From positions 1-52,141 of the forward strand of contig JAPPLM010000002.1 of NCBI GenBank assembly GCA_028874195.1: a DNA stretch of 52,141 nucleotides, in the 5' to 3' direction. The notes under the pieces were generated by a model. That model worked only from the letters and a program-made list of their open reading frames with translations, was not told the origin of the DNA and ran no database searches. Shown in pieces: positions 1-8,157 of this stretch (position 1 is the stretch's first letter; every line of letters starts with the position of its first letter). The position numbers and the translations under genes were made by a program. The stretch is from Chloroflexota bacterium (GTDB lineage Bacteria; Chloroflexota; UBA11872; VXOZ01).

Positions 1-148
1 TGCTCCTCTCTACGACAGTATACATCCGTACATGCTATTTTTGAGACAGCCTCCTCGAGGGAGAGGGAACCGGAAGGGCGCGAACCAAGAGACCTCAATG
101 CGACCACTCAACTCTTGCCGGTGCAAGAGCAATTCTCAACAGCCGGCC

Positions 149-173
149 GTAGCGCGGGGGCTTGTCCCCCGCC
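149..173. repeat. Dispersed 25-bp palindromic repeat, family A, copy 1
   Basis: The unit starts GTAGCGCGGGGGCTTG and its arms GCGGGGG and CCCCCGC form a hairpin. An identical copy is at 7982-8006, and an inverted copy with one mismatch is at 45504-45528. It lies just downstream of the methyltransferase gene. The rest of the first 213 bases shows no gene. Confidence 0.85.
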
Positions 174-213
174 ACTTGGCACCTCAAGAGAACCCCATTC
201 TCGGGTCTGACGC

Positions 214-1188
214 TCAGTTTTCCTGCCGCCGCTCCCAGTTGAACTCCGTCTCGCTCATGGGCTTATCGGGATCGGGTTGCCAAATCTGCTCTTCCTCGAA
301 CTTATCCAGCACCTTCGCCATCTCGCGCACGTGCATGGCGACCGTCCCACAGCAGGCGCCGATGAAGTTTACGCCCATGGCCTTAGCTTTCACGGCGTAA
401 TCCGCCATTTCGTAGCGGGTCATCTGCGTTGGTTCCAGCTTATCCGGAAAGGCAGACGTGCCGGTAAACCACGGCACCTCGTCGCTGGTGCGGTGGGCCA
501 CCGGCTGGGCGGCGATGTAAGCATCGGTAGCACCGCGCATCTCGTCCAGAATGGGATACGTGTGCACGGGGTCCCGCATGCAGTTCGCGCCGACAATCTC
601 CGCACCCGCGTCGGCCAGCATGCGCGCGCAATCGGCAGCGGAATAGCCGTCATCGGTTTCGGTCGTGGCACGGAAAGACATGGTGATCATGGCCGGCAAA
701 TTAGTCTTGGCCTTGATGCGTTCCAAGCAGAGCAGCGCTTCACCCAGGTGCCAGAAGGTCTCGCCAATGAAGAAATCAACGCCTTCTTGCGCTTCAATCT
801 GCTCGTCAAAGATGCCGGCGATCGCGGCATTGCCGGCGTCGTTACCTTCCTCCCACTTCCAAGTGGCGCTGAGGTCTCCGGCCACGAGCGCCTTGTCACC
901 GGCGACACCCTTGGCTATCTGCGTGGTTTTTTGGTTGATCTCGAACGTCCGGTCAGCCTGCCCTACCGTTTCAAGCTTACTGCGACTGCCGTAGAACGCC
1001 ATTACTTGCAACACTTCCGAACCAGCGCGCATGAATTCCACATGCAGCTCGCGAATGGCGCTCGGGTACTCCAGTGCCAGTTCGGGAGTAAATGCTCCAG
1101 CGATGACATAGCCACGCTTCTCAAGTTCAACAATGTAGCCGCCGTCACCGAGTACGACGTCTTCCGCCAACATTTCCAGTATGCCCAT
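214..1188 (-). CDS. Homocysteine S-methyltransferase family protein (BHMT-like)
   Basis: A 324-residue cytoplasmic enzyme of the Zn-dependent homocysteine S-methyltransferase family (Pfam S-methyl_trans), which transfers a methyl group from a donor such as betaine or S-methylmethionine to a thiol such as homocysteine. The family zinc ligands are visible: Cys203 in the GANC motif and the Cys279-Cys280 pair in GACCG near the C-terminus. The methyl donor cannot be told from sequence. I place the start at the ATG at 1188, because AGGAAG lies nine bases upstream. A GTG at 1215 is in frame but lies upstream of that site. It is last in a minus-strand run behind a DegT aminotransferase, from which 157 bases separate it. 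Confidence 0.88.
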   Translation of the reverse strand: MGILEMLAEDVVLGDGGYIVELEKRGYVIAGAFTPELALEYPSAIRELHVEFMRAGSEVLQVMAFYGSRSKLETVGQADRTFEINQKTTQIAKGVAGDKALVAGDLSATWKWEEGNDAGNAAIAGIFDEQIEAQEGVDFFIGETFWHLGEALLCLERIKAKTNLPAMITMSFRATTETDDGYSAADCARMLADAGAEIVGANCMRDPVHTYPILDEMRGATDAYIAAQPVAHRTSDEVPWFTGTSAFPDKLEPTQMTRYEMADYAVKAKAMGVNFIGACCGTVAMHVREMAKVLDKFEEEQIWQPDPDKPMSETEFNWERRQEN

Positions 1189-1302
1189 CTGCAAGAACTT
1201 CCTTTCTAAGGTCACTACACCATGGAAAACCCATTACTTGATTCGCTCTAATGTCCGGAGGCGAGCGATCACTCTACTCCAATCTGACTTGCTTCCCTTT
1301 CC

Positions 1303-1334
1303 GGATATGTGCACTCCTCGCGCCGAGCATATCC
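1303..1334 (-). terminator. Stem-loop after the DegT gene (possible terminator)
   Basis: GGATATG (1303-1309) pairs with CATATCC (1328-1334), and a CTCG/CGAG stem sits inside. It begins 12 bases past the DegT stop on the minus strand. There is no T-run after it, so it may be an mRNA 3' structure rather than an efficient terminator. Confidence 0.35.
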
Positions 1335-1345
1335 TAGTCTACCAG

Positions 1346-2620
1346 TTACGATACCCGCGCTACCGCCAGCAGGTCGCTTGGCACCGCCTGCATGACTTTT
1401 CGCAGCCCGTCGGCCACATCTCGGGCGTCCTGCTCCGTCCAATCCATGCTCAGGTGATATTCACAGACTCGCGGCATCAACTCTTCCGCGCGCGGGCAGA
1501 GGCCGGGACCGTAGTCCGCCTCGCCGGAATAGATTCGTGAATCCCAGGGCGATGGCCCGTCATGCCACATACGCTTCTGCACAATTGGCTCATGCATATA
1601 AACCGGCACGCCACCATACGGAAACTTGATCGGCACACCCTCCGCCGCCAGTGCCTGCCTAGCCCACGCACAGAGTTCCGGCGTCTCGAAAATGAGCACC
1701 GGACTTACGCCGGTGTCGCCATTGGGATCGGCCAAAGGGCGCACACTCACGCCGGGAACATCACGAACGCTCTCCAAGATTATCTCGCCCACATGACGCA
1801 CGTGCGCGCGCAGCCGGTCGAGCTTCTTCACTTGCTCCAGCAGTACCGCCGCCGTGAGTTCACTCATGCGGTAGTTCTCGCCAAAGAAGGGCGGCACCTC
1901 TGCGCCATCGCTCTTGCGGGGCGTCCCCTGGTCTTGGCAGGCGACGGCGCGCTGGTGGAGCATGGGGTCATTGGTCACGACCATGCCGCCTTCACCGGCG
2001 GAGATCACCTTATTCATCTGAAAGCTGAAGATATTTACGTCACCCAACGCGCCGACGTAGCGACCGTGGTACTCCGCGCCGAACGACTGGGCGCAGTCCT
2101 CGAGAATTGCGACTCCACGTCGTTTCCCCACGTCAAGCAACGGCTGTAAATCGGCGGCCGCGCCGCGCCAGTGCACGACCATTACTGCGCGTGTGCGCGG
2201 TGTGATGACGCGCTCGACACTCTCTGCGAAAATGCTAACGCTGTCGTCCAGGTCGGCGAATATCGGCACCGCCTGGCACGCGACCACGGCATTTACACAA
2301 CCATAGAACGTCGCAGCGGGCACGATCACCTCGTCGCCGGGACCCACGCCCAGCGCGCGGAGCGCCACAATCAGCGCTGCGGTGCCAGAAGTCACGCCGA
2401 CGGCGTGCTCAATGCCAATGAGTGACGCCACCGTCTGTTCCAGCGCGTTTACGGCGTAGGCCGGATCGGGGCCGTAATAGCGAAACGGCGAGCGCCGCTC
2501 CAAGACCTCATTCACCGCCCGCTTTTCTTCTTCACCAATTATGGTCGCGCCCGGATACGGACCCGGCAGCGGTGTCGTGCGTACCGGCGTGCCGCCATTT
2601 ATCGCTAGCTTACCGTTCAT
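1346..2620 (-). CDS. DegT/DnrJ/EryC1/StrS family PLP aminotransferase
   Basis: A 424-residue fold-type I PLP enzyme of the DegT/DnrJ/EryC1/StrS family, whose members mostly aminate keto-sugars or act as cyclitol dehydratases. The Schiff-base lysine is K204 in SFQMNKVISAGEGG, and the PLP-nitrogen Asp is D175 in ILEDCAQSFGA. The N-terminus (MNGKLAINGGTPVR) has the family's usual G-G-x-P-V pattern, which fixes the start. A paralogue with the same layout lies at 47987-49279. No sugar-nucleotide biosynthesis genes are next to it, so the substrate is unknown. The neighbours are hydrolases and acetyltransferases, which hints at an accessory metabolic role. Confidence 0.9.
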   Translation of the reverse strand: MNGKLAINGGTPVRTTPLPGPYPGATIIGEEEKRAVNEVLERRSPFRYYGPDPAYAVNALEQTVASLIGIEHAVGVTSGTAALIVALRALGVGPGDEVIVPAATFYGCVNAVVACQAVPIFADLDDSVSIFAESVERVITPRTRAVMVVHWRGAAADLQPLLDVGKRRGVAILEDCAQSFGAEYHGRYVGALGDVNIFSFQMNKVISAGEGGMVVTNDPMLHQRAVACQDQGTPRKSDGAEVPPFFGENYRMSELTAAVLLEQVKKLDRLRAHVRHVGEIILESVRDVPGVSVRPLADPNGDTGVSPVLIFETPELCAWARQALAAEGVPIKFPYGGVPVYMHEPIVQKRMWHDGPSPWDSRIYSGEADYGPGLCPRAEELMPRVCEYHLSMDWTEQDARDVADGLRKVMQAVPSDLLAVARVS

Positions 2621-2727
2621 TAGTCATTCTCTCGTAGGTAGGGGCAGCCCTTGTGGACGCCCCAAGTGAAACCTCTGCAGAACTCCAGCAAGAGCTAAGA
2701 AACCTCGCCTCCCTCAAGGAGACCTTT

Positions 2728-2837
2728 GCATAACTCTAGTTGCAGCCTGCAAGTCCCCTCTCTCTCTCAGGGAGAGGGCTAGGGTGAGGGAGATTCCCAC
2801 TAGCCACCCCCTTTCCCATGGGATTGCAGAGTTATGC
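2728..2837. repeat. Inverted-repeat element with internal palindrome
   Basis: GCATAACTCT (2728-2737) is exactly repeated in inverse as AGAGTTATGC (2828-2837). Between them is a palindrome with arms CCCTCTC (2756-2762) and GAGAGGG (2772-2778), followed by CTAGGGTGAGGG. That GAGAGGGCTAGGGTGAGGG type of sequence is a widespread intergenic repeat in bacteria. No coding potential was seen. Confidence 0.6.
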
Positions 2838-2851
2838 TACGAAAACCTTCC

Positions 2852-4354
2852 TCATGCATTCGCCACCCAAATCGGACTCGACCACGCCACCTGGCCGTTT
2901 TCTTGCGTCGCGCGCAGGTAGTAATAGTCTTCCGCCCGATCCTCGCTCGGCGTGTCGACGAAACCGTACTCTGCGGTAGCCAATTCGTCCGGTACGAGTC
3001 GATGAATTAGGAACGAATCGGAAGGAAAGCCGGTGGTCAGATCGGTAATGGCGTTCTTGGAAGCCTCTTCCAGCGTGTACGTTTCGGTGCGCACCATTGG
3101 CTTGGTGAAAGCAAGCGTCACTGTCGCTGACGGCGGGCCTTCGAGGTCGAAAACAACGGAGTTTTGCGGACAATCGTTCAGACATTCGGAGAGCGACGTA
3201 TAGGTCTGAAACCTGCACTTCGTAGCGGTGGACTCCAGGATAAGGCTGCGTTTCACTTCATCAAAAGGTCCCGGCTGAAAGCACGGCATGGCCTGGTGGA
3301 TGCGGGCGCCGTCCACCGTAACGGTGAGATCCCACTCGGCGATGCGCGGCTTGCCGAACGCCGACCACGGCCCCCAACCCACTTCGACGCGACAGCGATG
3401 CCGCCGCGACCACGGATACCCCTCAGCCGGCTCGTGATCAGCCGGGAAGTGCCGGTGGATGACACGGTTGTTCTTGATGACCTCTACCTTCTCCATCTCG
3501 TCCCAGCCACGCACGTTGACGGCGATCTCGCGCTCACCGGCGGCGGGCAGTTGCGACCCCATCGGCTGACCGTTGATGCGGAAATCCAGTTCGATCTTGT
3601 CACCGGCAGCCGCGTAACACCGGCGGCTCCACAGCGCTTCCCAAATCGCTTCACGGGTGAACTCCGGCACCAGGACCGCCACCTGGCCCTCGTTGTAAGC
3701 GCCCGGATGCGCCTGATGGTCGTCGGAGGAACCGGTAAAGCCCACGTGGTGCCCCAGGGCAAGCGCGTGCTGGATGGTATTGATGGTGACGCGCGGTCCC
3801 AGACCGTGCCGCGTATACGCAAACCGCCCGCGGTCCCGCTCCGCCCCCCCATGCTCGGAGATGATCTCCACAATGGGCGAAACCGATTCATCAAGCCAGT
3901 CCCAGTTGGCGCCGCGGAACCCGCGCATGTAGCCGGGATGATGGGGCACCAACAGCGCGCCGCTGCGCCGGGCGTGCTCCTGGATTTCCCGCACGTGGTT
4001 GGCGAACTGCAGTGGGCCGTCTTCTTTGTAAATGACGCAATGGTCGCCAAAGCCGGCGGAGTGCCACTCGTAGCCCAAGAACGCCTCGAATTGGCCTGGA
4101 TCCGTAGCACCTCGTATCAGTTCTTTCGTCCTCGGCCAGACTTCCCTGTGGCGGTCAAAGCCTTCTTGCCATTGTTCGTGCCGGTTATTGGGCATCACCG
4201 GCATATCGTGCCACTGTGCATGGCCGGTGAAGGCAAAGAAGTCGAGATGGCTCTGCGCCATGTCGATGGCCCTTTCCAGCGTGCCTTTGGTGTAGTGAAA
4301 CAGGCCTACGGTGTTGTGGTTGTGAATGTCGCCCCAAAGAATCTTGTATTCCAT
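2852..4354 (-). CDS. DUF3604 / PHP-like metal-dependent hydrolase, short form
   Basis: A 500-residue protein of the DUF3604 family, related to PHP phosphoesterases. Candidate metal-binding motifs are GDIHNHN (8-14), PHHPGY (137-142) and SSDDHQAHPG (209-218). There is no signal peptide, so it is probably cytoplasmic. The last part is beta-rich and ends in YYYLRATQ...VAWSSPIWV, almost the same ending as the longer paralogue at 5942-7957. The substrate of the family is not established; some relatives are annotated as phosphoesterases. It starts two bases after the stop of the GNAT gene at 4357, so the two are cotranscribed. Confidence 0.8.
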   Translation of the reverse strand: MEYKILWGDIHNHNTVGLFHYTKGTLERAIDMAQSHLDFFAFTGHAQWHDMPVMPNNRHEQWQEGFDRHREVWPRTKELIRGATDPGQFEAFLGYEWHSAGFGDHCVIYKEDGPLQFANHVREIQEHARRSGALLVPHHPGYMRGFRGANWDWLDESVSPIVEIISEHGGAERDRGRFAYTRHGLGPRVTINTIQHALALGHHVGFTGSSDDHQAHPGAYNEGQVAVLVPEFTREAIWEALWSRRCYAAAGDKIELDFRINGQPMGSQLPAAGEREIAVNVRGWDEMEKVEVIKNNRVIHRHFPADHEPAEGYPWSRRHRCRVEVGWGPWSAFGKPRIAEWDLTVTVDGARIHQAMPCFQPGPFDEVKRSLILESTATKCRFQTYTSLSECLNDCPQNSVVFDLEGPPSATVTLAFTKPMVRTETYTLEEASKNAITDLTTGFPSDSFLIHRLVPDELATAEYGFVDTPSEDRAEDYYYLRATQENGQVAWSSPIWVANA

Positions 4355-4356
4355 AC

Positions 4357-4860
4357 CTAGGCTTTATTCCTCTCACTCAGTCTCATCATGTAGACAATGC
4401 TGCGGTTCAGCTCCTTGAAGCCTTGCCGTTCGTACATACGTCGCGCGGGCTCGTAGCAATCTTCCAGCCCGGTAGACACTTGAGCAAACTTCATGCCCGC
4501 TTCCTCAATTAGCTCAAGCACGCGCGCGTCAAGCATTCCACCGATGCCGCGACCGCGGTATTCCGGCAACACGGCGTTATTGCCTACCGTCCCAATGCGC
4601 GTCTCTTCGTTGACGTGAAGGGTGGCAAAGCCAACCGCTTTGCCGTCTGTCTCGGCAATTACCACGTTATTTACGTCAATCGTGCGCATGTCGTCGGCTT
4701 TCCACTCGTCCCACGTGCGCCCACCAATGATGCCATAGCGCTCCTCACGCCAGCGATTGACGGTCACGTCCGCAAAGCCTTGGATAATGAGTTCGATGAG
4801 CGTCTCGCGATCCGCTTCCACCGCCTGCCGAATTATTATCCCCGGTGCGTTCGTCGTCAT
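4357..4860 (-). CDS. GNAT family N-acetyltransferase 1
   Basis: A 167-residue GCN5-related acetyltransferase using acetyl-CoA. The N-terminal strand IIIRQAVEADRETL and the acetyl-CoA pyrophosphate loop EYRGRGIGG in motif A are clear, and the C-terminus ends with the usual MYERQGFKELNRS pattern. Its ATG overlaps the TGA of the upstream GNAT gene (ATGA, 4 bases), giving translational coupling. It is the third of three tandem paralogues, and a DUF3604 gene follows two bases later. The acceptor substrate is unknown. The clustering suggests that the three copies diverged for related amines. Confidence 0.88.
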   Translation of the reverse strand: MTTNAPGIIIRQAVEADRETLIELIIQGFADVTVNRWREERYGIIGGRTWDEWKADDMRTIDVNNVVIAETDGKAVGFATLHVNEETRIGTVGNNAVLPEYRGRGIGGMLDARVLELIEEAGMKFAQVSTGLEDCYEPARRMYERQGFKELNRSIVYMMRLSERNKA

Positions 4861-5357
4861 ACAGCACCCTGCTTGAGCTTCTTCATGTAGTAGACACTAC
4901 GGAAATACGGCCTAAAGCCTTGCCGTTCGTACATGCGGCGGGCGGGCGTATACGGGTCGTCCGAGCCGGTTGAGACCTCTGCAAACTCCATGCCCGCCTC
5001 CTCCAGCAGACCGAGAACGCGAGCGAGAAGCTGCGCGCCGATGCCTCGGCCGCGAAACTCCGGCAATACTGCGTTGTCGCTCACCGTCCCGATGCGGGTG
5101 GCGTCGTCCAGTTCATAGGTCGCAAAGCCCACTGCCGTGCCCGCTGCTTCAGCAACAATGACCCTGTCGACATCGATCGTGCGCATGATATCAGCTTCCC
5201 ACTCGTCCCACGTGCGGCCGCCAATTAACCCAAACTGCTCTTCACGCGAGCGATTTGTCGTAACATCCGCAAACGCGCGCACGATGAGCTTTGCCAAGGT
5301 GTCCCGGTCAGCCTCGACTGCCTGACGAATCTCTATTTCGGTTGATTCCTGTGTCAT
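4857..5357 (-). CDS. GNAT family N-acetyltransferase 2
   Basis: A 166-residue GNAT acetyltransferase closely related to its two neighbours. It has EIRQAVEADRDTL at the N-terminus, EFRGRGIGAQLLAR as the acetyl-CoA loop and MYERQGFRP near the end. Both ends overlap the adjacent GNAT genes by ATGA, so it is the middle cistron of a tight three-gene array. The paralogues share the sequence RTWDEW around residue 50, a probable part of the acceptor site. Function beyond acetyl transfer cannot be assigned. Confidence 0.88.
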   Translation of the reverse strand: MTQESTEIEIRQAVEADRDTLAKLIVRAFADVTTNRSREEQFGLIGGRTWDEWEADIMRTIDVDRVIVAEAAGTAVGFATYELDDATRIGTVSDNAVLPEFRGRGIGAQLLARVLGLLEEAGMEFAEVSTGSDDPYTPARRMYERQGFRPYFRSVYYMKKLKQGAV

Positions 5358-5746
5358 CCGGCACGCTGCGCAAGCTCTTTGAAGTACGTAACACTGCGGT
5401 GGAGCGGCTCGAAGCCCTGCCGCTCGTACATACGGCGGGCGGGCGCGTATGGCTCATCCAGTCCGGTCGACACCTGCGCAAACTCCATACCCGCTTCCTC
5501 CAATAGCTGGAGCACCTGAGCGAGAAGCTGTGCGCCTATGCCACGACCGCGATACTCCGGCAAGACCGCATTGTCATCCACGATCCCAATACGCGTCGCG
5601 TCGTCTAACTTGTAGCTGGCAAAGCCGACCGCTTTGCCAGCCACTTCAGCTATGATTACGTCGCTAACGTCCACTTTGGAAACGACACTTTTCTTCCAAT
5701 CTTCCCAGATACGCGTGAGGATTTCACCAGATTGCCGCGCGCGCAC
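5354..5746 (-). CDS. GNAT family N-acetyltransferase 3, N-terminus uncertain
   Basis: From the GTG at 5746 the protein is 130 residues and keeps the acetyl-CoA loop EYRGRGIGAQLLAQ and the MYERQGFEP end, but it lacks the first strand of the GNAT fold. That strand is present upstream in the same frame: codons at about 5810-5765 read IRRAVEADREALIALIV, matching both paralogues. The frame stays open to 5851 (TAA at 5852-5854) with no ATG, GTG or TTG. An ATG at 5847 exists in another frame and hits a stop after 16 codons. The best explanations are a one-base indel (real or assembly) or a rare start codon behind the AGGAG at about 5835. It overlaps the next gene by ATGA. Confidence 0.72.
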   Translation of the reverse strand: MRARQSGEILTRIWEDWKKSVVSKVDVSDVIIAEVAGKAVGFASYKLDDATRIGIVDDNAVLPEYRGRGIGAQLLAQVLQLLEEAGMEFAQVSTGLDEPYAPARRMYERQGFEPLHRSVTYFKELAQRAG

Positions 5747-5941
5747 GTCTTCGTGTGCGCGAACGATAAGGGCAATCAGGGCTTCTCGGTCGGCCTCTAC
5801 TGCCCGTCGAATTGACGGGGCAGTGATCTCACTCCTACATTGCTCATTATCTTACCACGCGCTCCTCCCCATGCGCCGTTGCATAAACGCACTTGATTAG
5901 AGGGCGCTGACCTGCGCAGCCTCTCTCAGATGCCGGCATTC

Positions 5942-7957
5942 TCAAGGCTGAGGCGGCGAGACCCAAATGGGGCTGGACCAAGCGACGTGGCCGTCTGTCT
6001 GCGTTGCGCGCAGATAGAAGTAGGAGTTCTCGCTCTCTGTTAGCGGAAGAGTTTCCGCCAACTCGGCGATACGACCACTGGCTGGTTGTGAAGAGACCAC
6101 TTCGCCGTTGCAGACCACTTCCAGTCGTTCAATTTGTGCCGTGCCGAGCACACGCGCCGTCACCGCCACCTCCGCTGTGGTTGCCGTAAACTCCGCGCCC
6201 ATGCCGTTGCCGTCCACCTGAAAGTCCAATACGATGCGGGCGCCGGTGGTGGCGTAGCAGCGGCGTTGCCTGAGCGCTTGGATGATCGCCTCGCGGGTGA
6301 GCTCGGGCGCGATAATGGCAGTCAGACCGCCGGTCATGTGGTCGTGGAAGTCGACGCCAGCCATGGAGCAGGTGTTCCTACCGGGTTGGGCGTGATGGCT
6401 GTCCGTGCCGCCCACGAAACCGAGACGGTGCCCCAGCGCCAGGGCATCCTGGGCGGAGGCGCCGCCGCCGCCAATCACCGTAGCACCGCTGGGTTCATCG
6501 GTTTCGAACGCGCCGCGATTCTGCGCTATCTCCAAAACAGTCTGGTACTGAGGGTTGTGGCGCTGCCAGTCCTGCACCTGCCAATTCTGATAGCCGCCCT
6601 CGGAGGTCACATTGATGTGGTGCGGCACCACTACGGCGCCGGTACCCTCCAGCGCCGGCCAGACTTCCTCGATCTTGCTCGTCGTAACGCGCATTCCTGC
6701 GTCAGGATAGAGAATCACCCGGTGTCCGGCAGTAGGATCATTGAGTTCGATAGCGACCAGCGGTGCGAACGCACTGGGTTCATAGAAGTCTGCGATGATA
6801 GCCTGATACTCTTCCCAGTCGTCTTCACGTGGCACAGACCAAATGGCTTCGATGTTTTGCGGCGGCGGAAACCAGGCCACGCCAACACAGTCGAGGCCGG
6901 ATACGTCGCGCGCGTAGCGAAACGCCTCCGCATACGTGCCAACGCCATGCGCCATGAAGGGCCCGTGGGGTCGGTGGCCGGGATCAAGGGCGCGGGGAGC
7001 GTGGGTGTGCAAGTCGCCGAAGTAGATGCGTTCACTCTCTGCCGCCACCACGTCGATGGGATTGCTGACGCCGGAGACGCCTGGTTCCCACGCGGCGGCG
7101 GTGATGTACATCGGGCCGGCGGCATTTCTGGCGGCAATTAAGGGGCCAACCCGGGCCGTACCGCCATCGCTTGCCTGCATGTAGTAGGTTCTGGGAGTGG
7201 TGATGCCGCCAGGCTTCACGCCGAACTCGACCTGCCCTGCAAAGTCCGTGCACATGTTGCCATATTCATCTTCCACCCGCACCAGGACTGAAAACTCCTC
7301 ATAGGGAGCCACCGCAGCAGGGGCAACCACACCCAACCGCACCGGCGGCCCCGCGACCACATCCACTACCGGCAGCTCCGGCAACATGCGATAGCCTTTG
7401 GGATCACCACCGGGATAGCGCGGGTTGCTATAGCTCGCATTACCCTGCACATCCACCAGCACCTGAAAGTGCATCTCATGCATGGCGACTTCCTGCGCAC
7501 GCGCGCGTTCATAGAAGCCGGGAATGAACGAGCCGGCATCGCCAATGGTCACTGCGATCTCTTCACCGGGTTGCAGCACGGCGCCTTCCACGGTGACAAA
7601 CACGATTGGAAACTGCGCGTGGTGGTATTTGAGCGGATAGTCGTTGCGTAGGTGCACGGCAACCCCACACCGGCCGGTTGTCGTCGCCGTGACGTGACCC
7701 AGCCGCCAGCGCATGCTGTGTACGCAGGGCGGCACGACGGCAATGCCGCCTCCGGGCGCGATGCCGGCGCTCCCGGCCGTGTAAGTAATCGTCCACGTGC
7801 CAAACGCACCCGCGACAACCGGTTCGGAAGGGGTCAGCGCACACGTGCCAAGCTCAGCCTGCACCGCCGCATCGGCCGCCTCTGCCGTGATTTGAACACC
7901 GTGGGTAACGCCCTGGCTCTGCGACGCTGACACTGTAGTTTTCTCGTTGTCGCTCAC
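5942..7957 (-). CDS. DUF3604 / PHP-like metal-dependent hydrolase, long form
   Basis: A 671-residue protein. Residues 1 to about 300 form a beta-rich N-terminal extension. The DUF3604 domain follows, with GDLHTH (314-319), VVPHH (ending near 447) and GGTDSHHAQPG (from about 516), the likely metal ligands. The end SYFYLRATQ...VAWSSPIWV repeats the short paralogue's tail. I start it at the GTG at 7957 (VSDNEKTT), which has GGGAG about 11 bases upstream. A frame open to 8131 would add 58 residues encoded by two palindromic repeats, which are unlikely to be coding. No signal peptide is visible with this start. It lies upstream of the GNAT array on the same strand. Confidence 0.8.
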   Translation of the reverse strand: MSDNEKTTVSASQSQGVTHGVQITAEAADAAVQAELGTCALTPSEPVVAGAFGTWTITYTAGSAGIAPGGGIAVVPPCVHSMRWRLGHVTATTTGRCGVAVHLRNDYPLKYHHAQFPIVFVTVEGAVLQPGEEIAVTIGDAGSFIPGFYERARAQEVAMHEMHFQVLVDVQGNASYSNPRYPGGDPKGYRMLPELPVVDVVAGPPVRLGVVAPAAVAPYEEFSVLVRVEDEYGNMCTDFAGQVEFGVKPGGITTPRTYYMQASDGGTARVGPLIAARNAAGPMYITAAAWEPGVSGVSNPIDVVAAESERIYFGDLHTHAPRALDPGHRPHGPFMAHGVGTYAEAFRYARDVSGLDCVGVAWFPPPQNIEAIWSVPREDDWEEYQAIIADFYEPSAFAPLVAIELNDPTAGHRVILYPDAGMRVTTSKIEEVWPALEGTGAVVVPHHINVTSEGGYQNWQVQDWQRHNPQYQTVLEIAQNRGAFETDEPSGATVIGGGGASAQDALALGHRLGFVGGTDSHHAQPGRNTCSMAGVDFHDHMTGGLTAIIAPELTREAIIQALRQRRCYATTGARIVLDFQVDGNGMGAEFTATTAEVAVTARVLGTAQIERLEVVCNGEVVSSQPASGRIAELAETLPLTESENSYFYLRATQTDGHVAWSSPIWVSPPQP

Positions 7958-7981
7958 TTGAGGGTTACTCCCTGAAGGAAT

Positions 7982-8006
7982 GTAGCGCGGGGGCTTGTCC
8001 CCCGCC
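7982..8006. repeat. Family A palindromic repeat, copy 2
   Basis: Identical over 25 bases to 149-173. It sits just upstream of the long DUF3604 gene, next to a family B copy at 8081-8106. A spurious N-terminal extension of that gene would read through both. Confidence 0.85.
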
Positions 8007-8080
8007 TCTCTGTCATCCGCTATCGCGAACGAATGAAGCCAGCCGTGGGCCTTCTCGCAAGTGTCCAATGGCAATAAAGA

Positions 8081-8106
8081 CGCAGGTTTGTAACCTGCGC
8101 TACCGG
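8081..8106. repeat. Dispersed palindromic repeat, family B, copy 1 (inverted)
   Basis: The palindromic core CGCAGGTTTGTAACCTGCG is followed by CTACCGG. Related copies are at 25742-25769, 27645-27672, 41461-41487 and, in tandem, 45586-45669. All copies lie outside genes. Confidence 0.85.
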
Positions 8107-8157
8107 AGTGCTGCTCGGCCAATGTGCGCACCTTTACCTACGCGAGGTGCGACCGTC

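Noticed and set aside
277-1209. Long plus-strand open frame over the methyltransferase gene
   Set aside because: It is antisense to a clearly recognised enzyme, has a composition rich in His and Arg, and shows no family motifs.
1189-1345. SAM- or methionine-type riboswitch before the methyltransferase gene
   Set aside because: Only one hairpin near the previous gene was found; no known aptamer core could be recognised by eye.
3164-4360. 398-codon plus-strand frame antisense to the short DUF3604 gene
   Set aside because: The minus-strand protein has conserved motifs; this one has none and follows from GC-rich codon bias.
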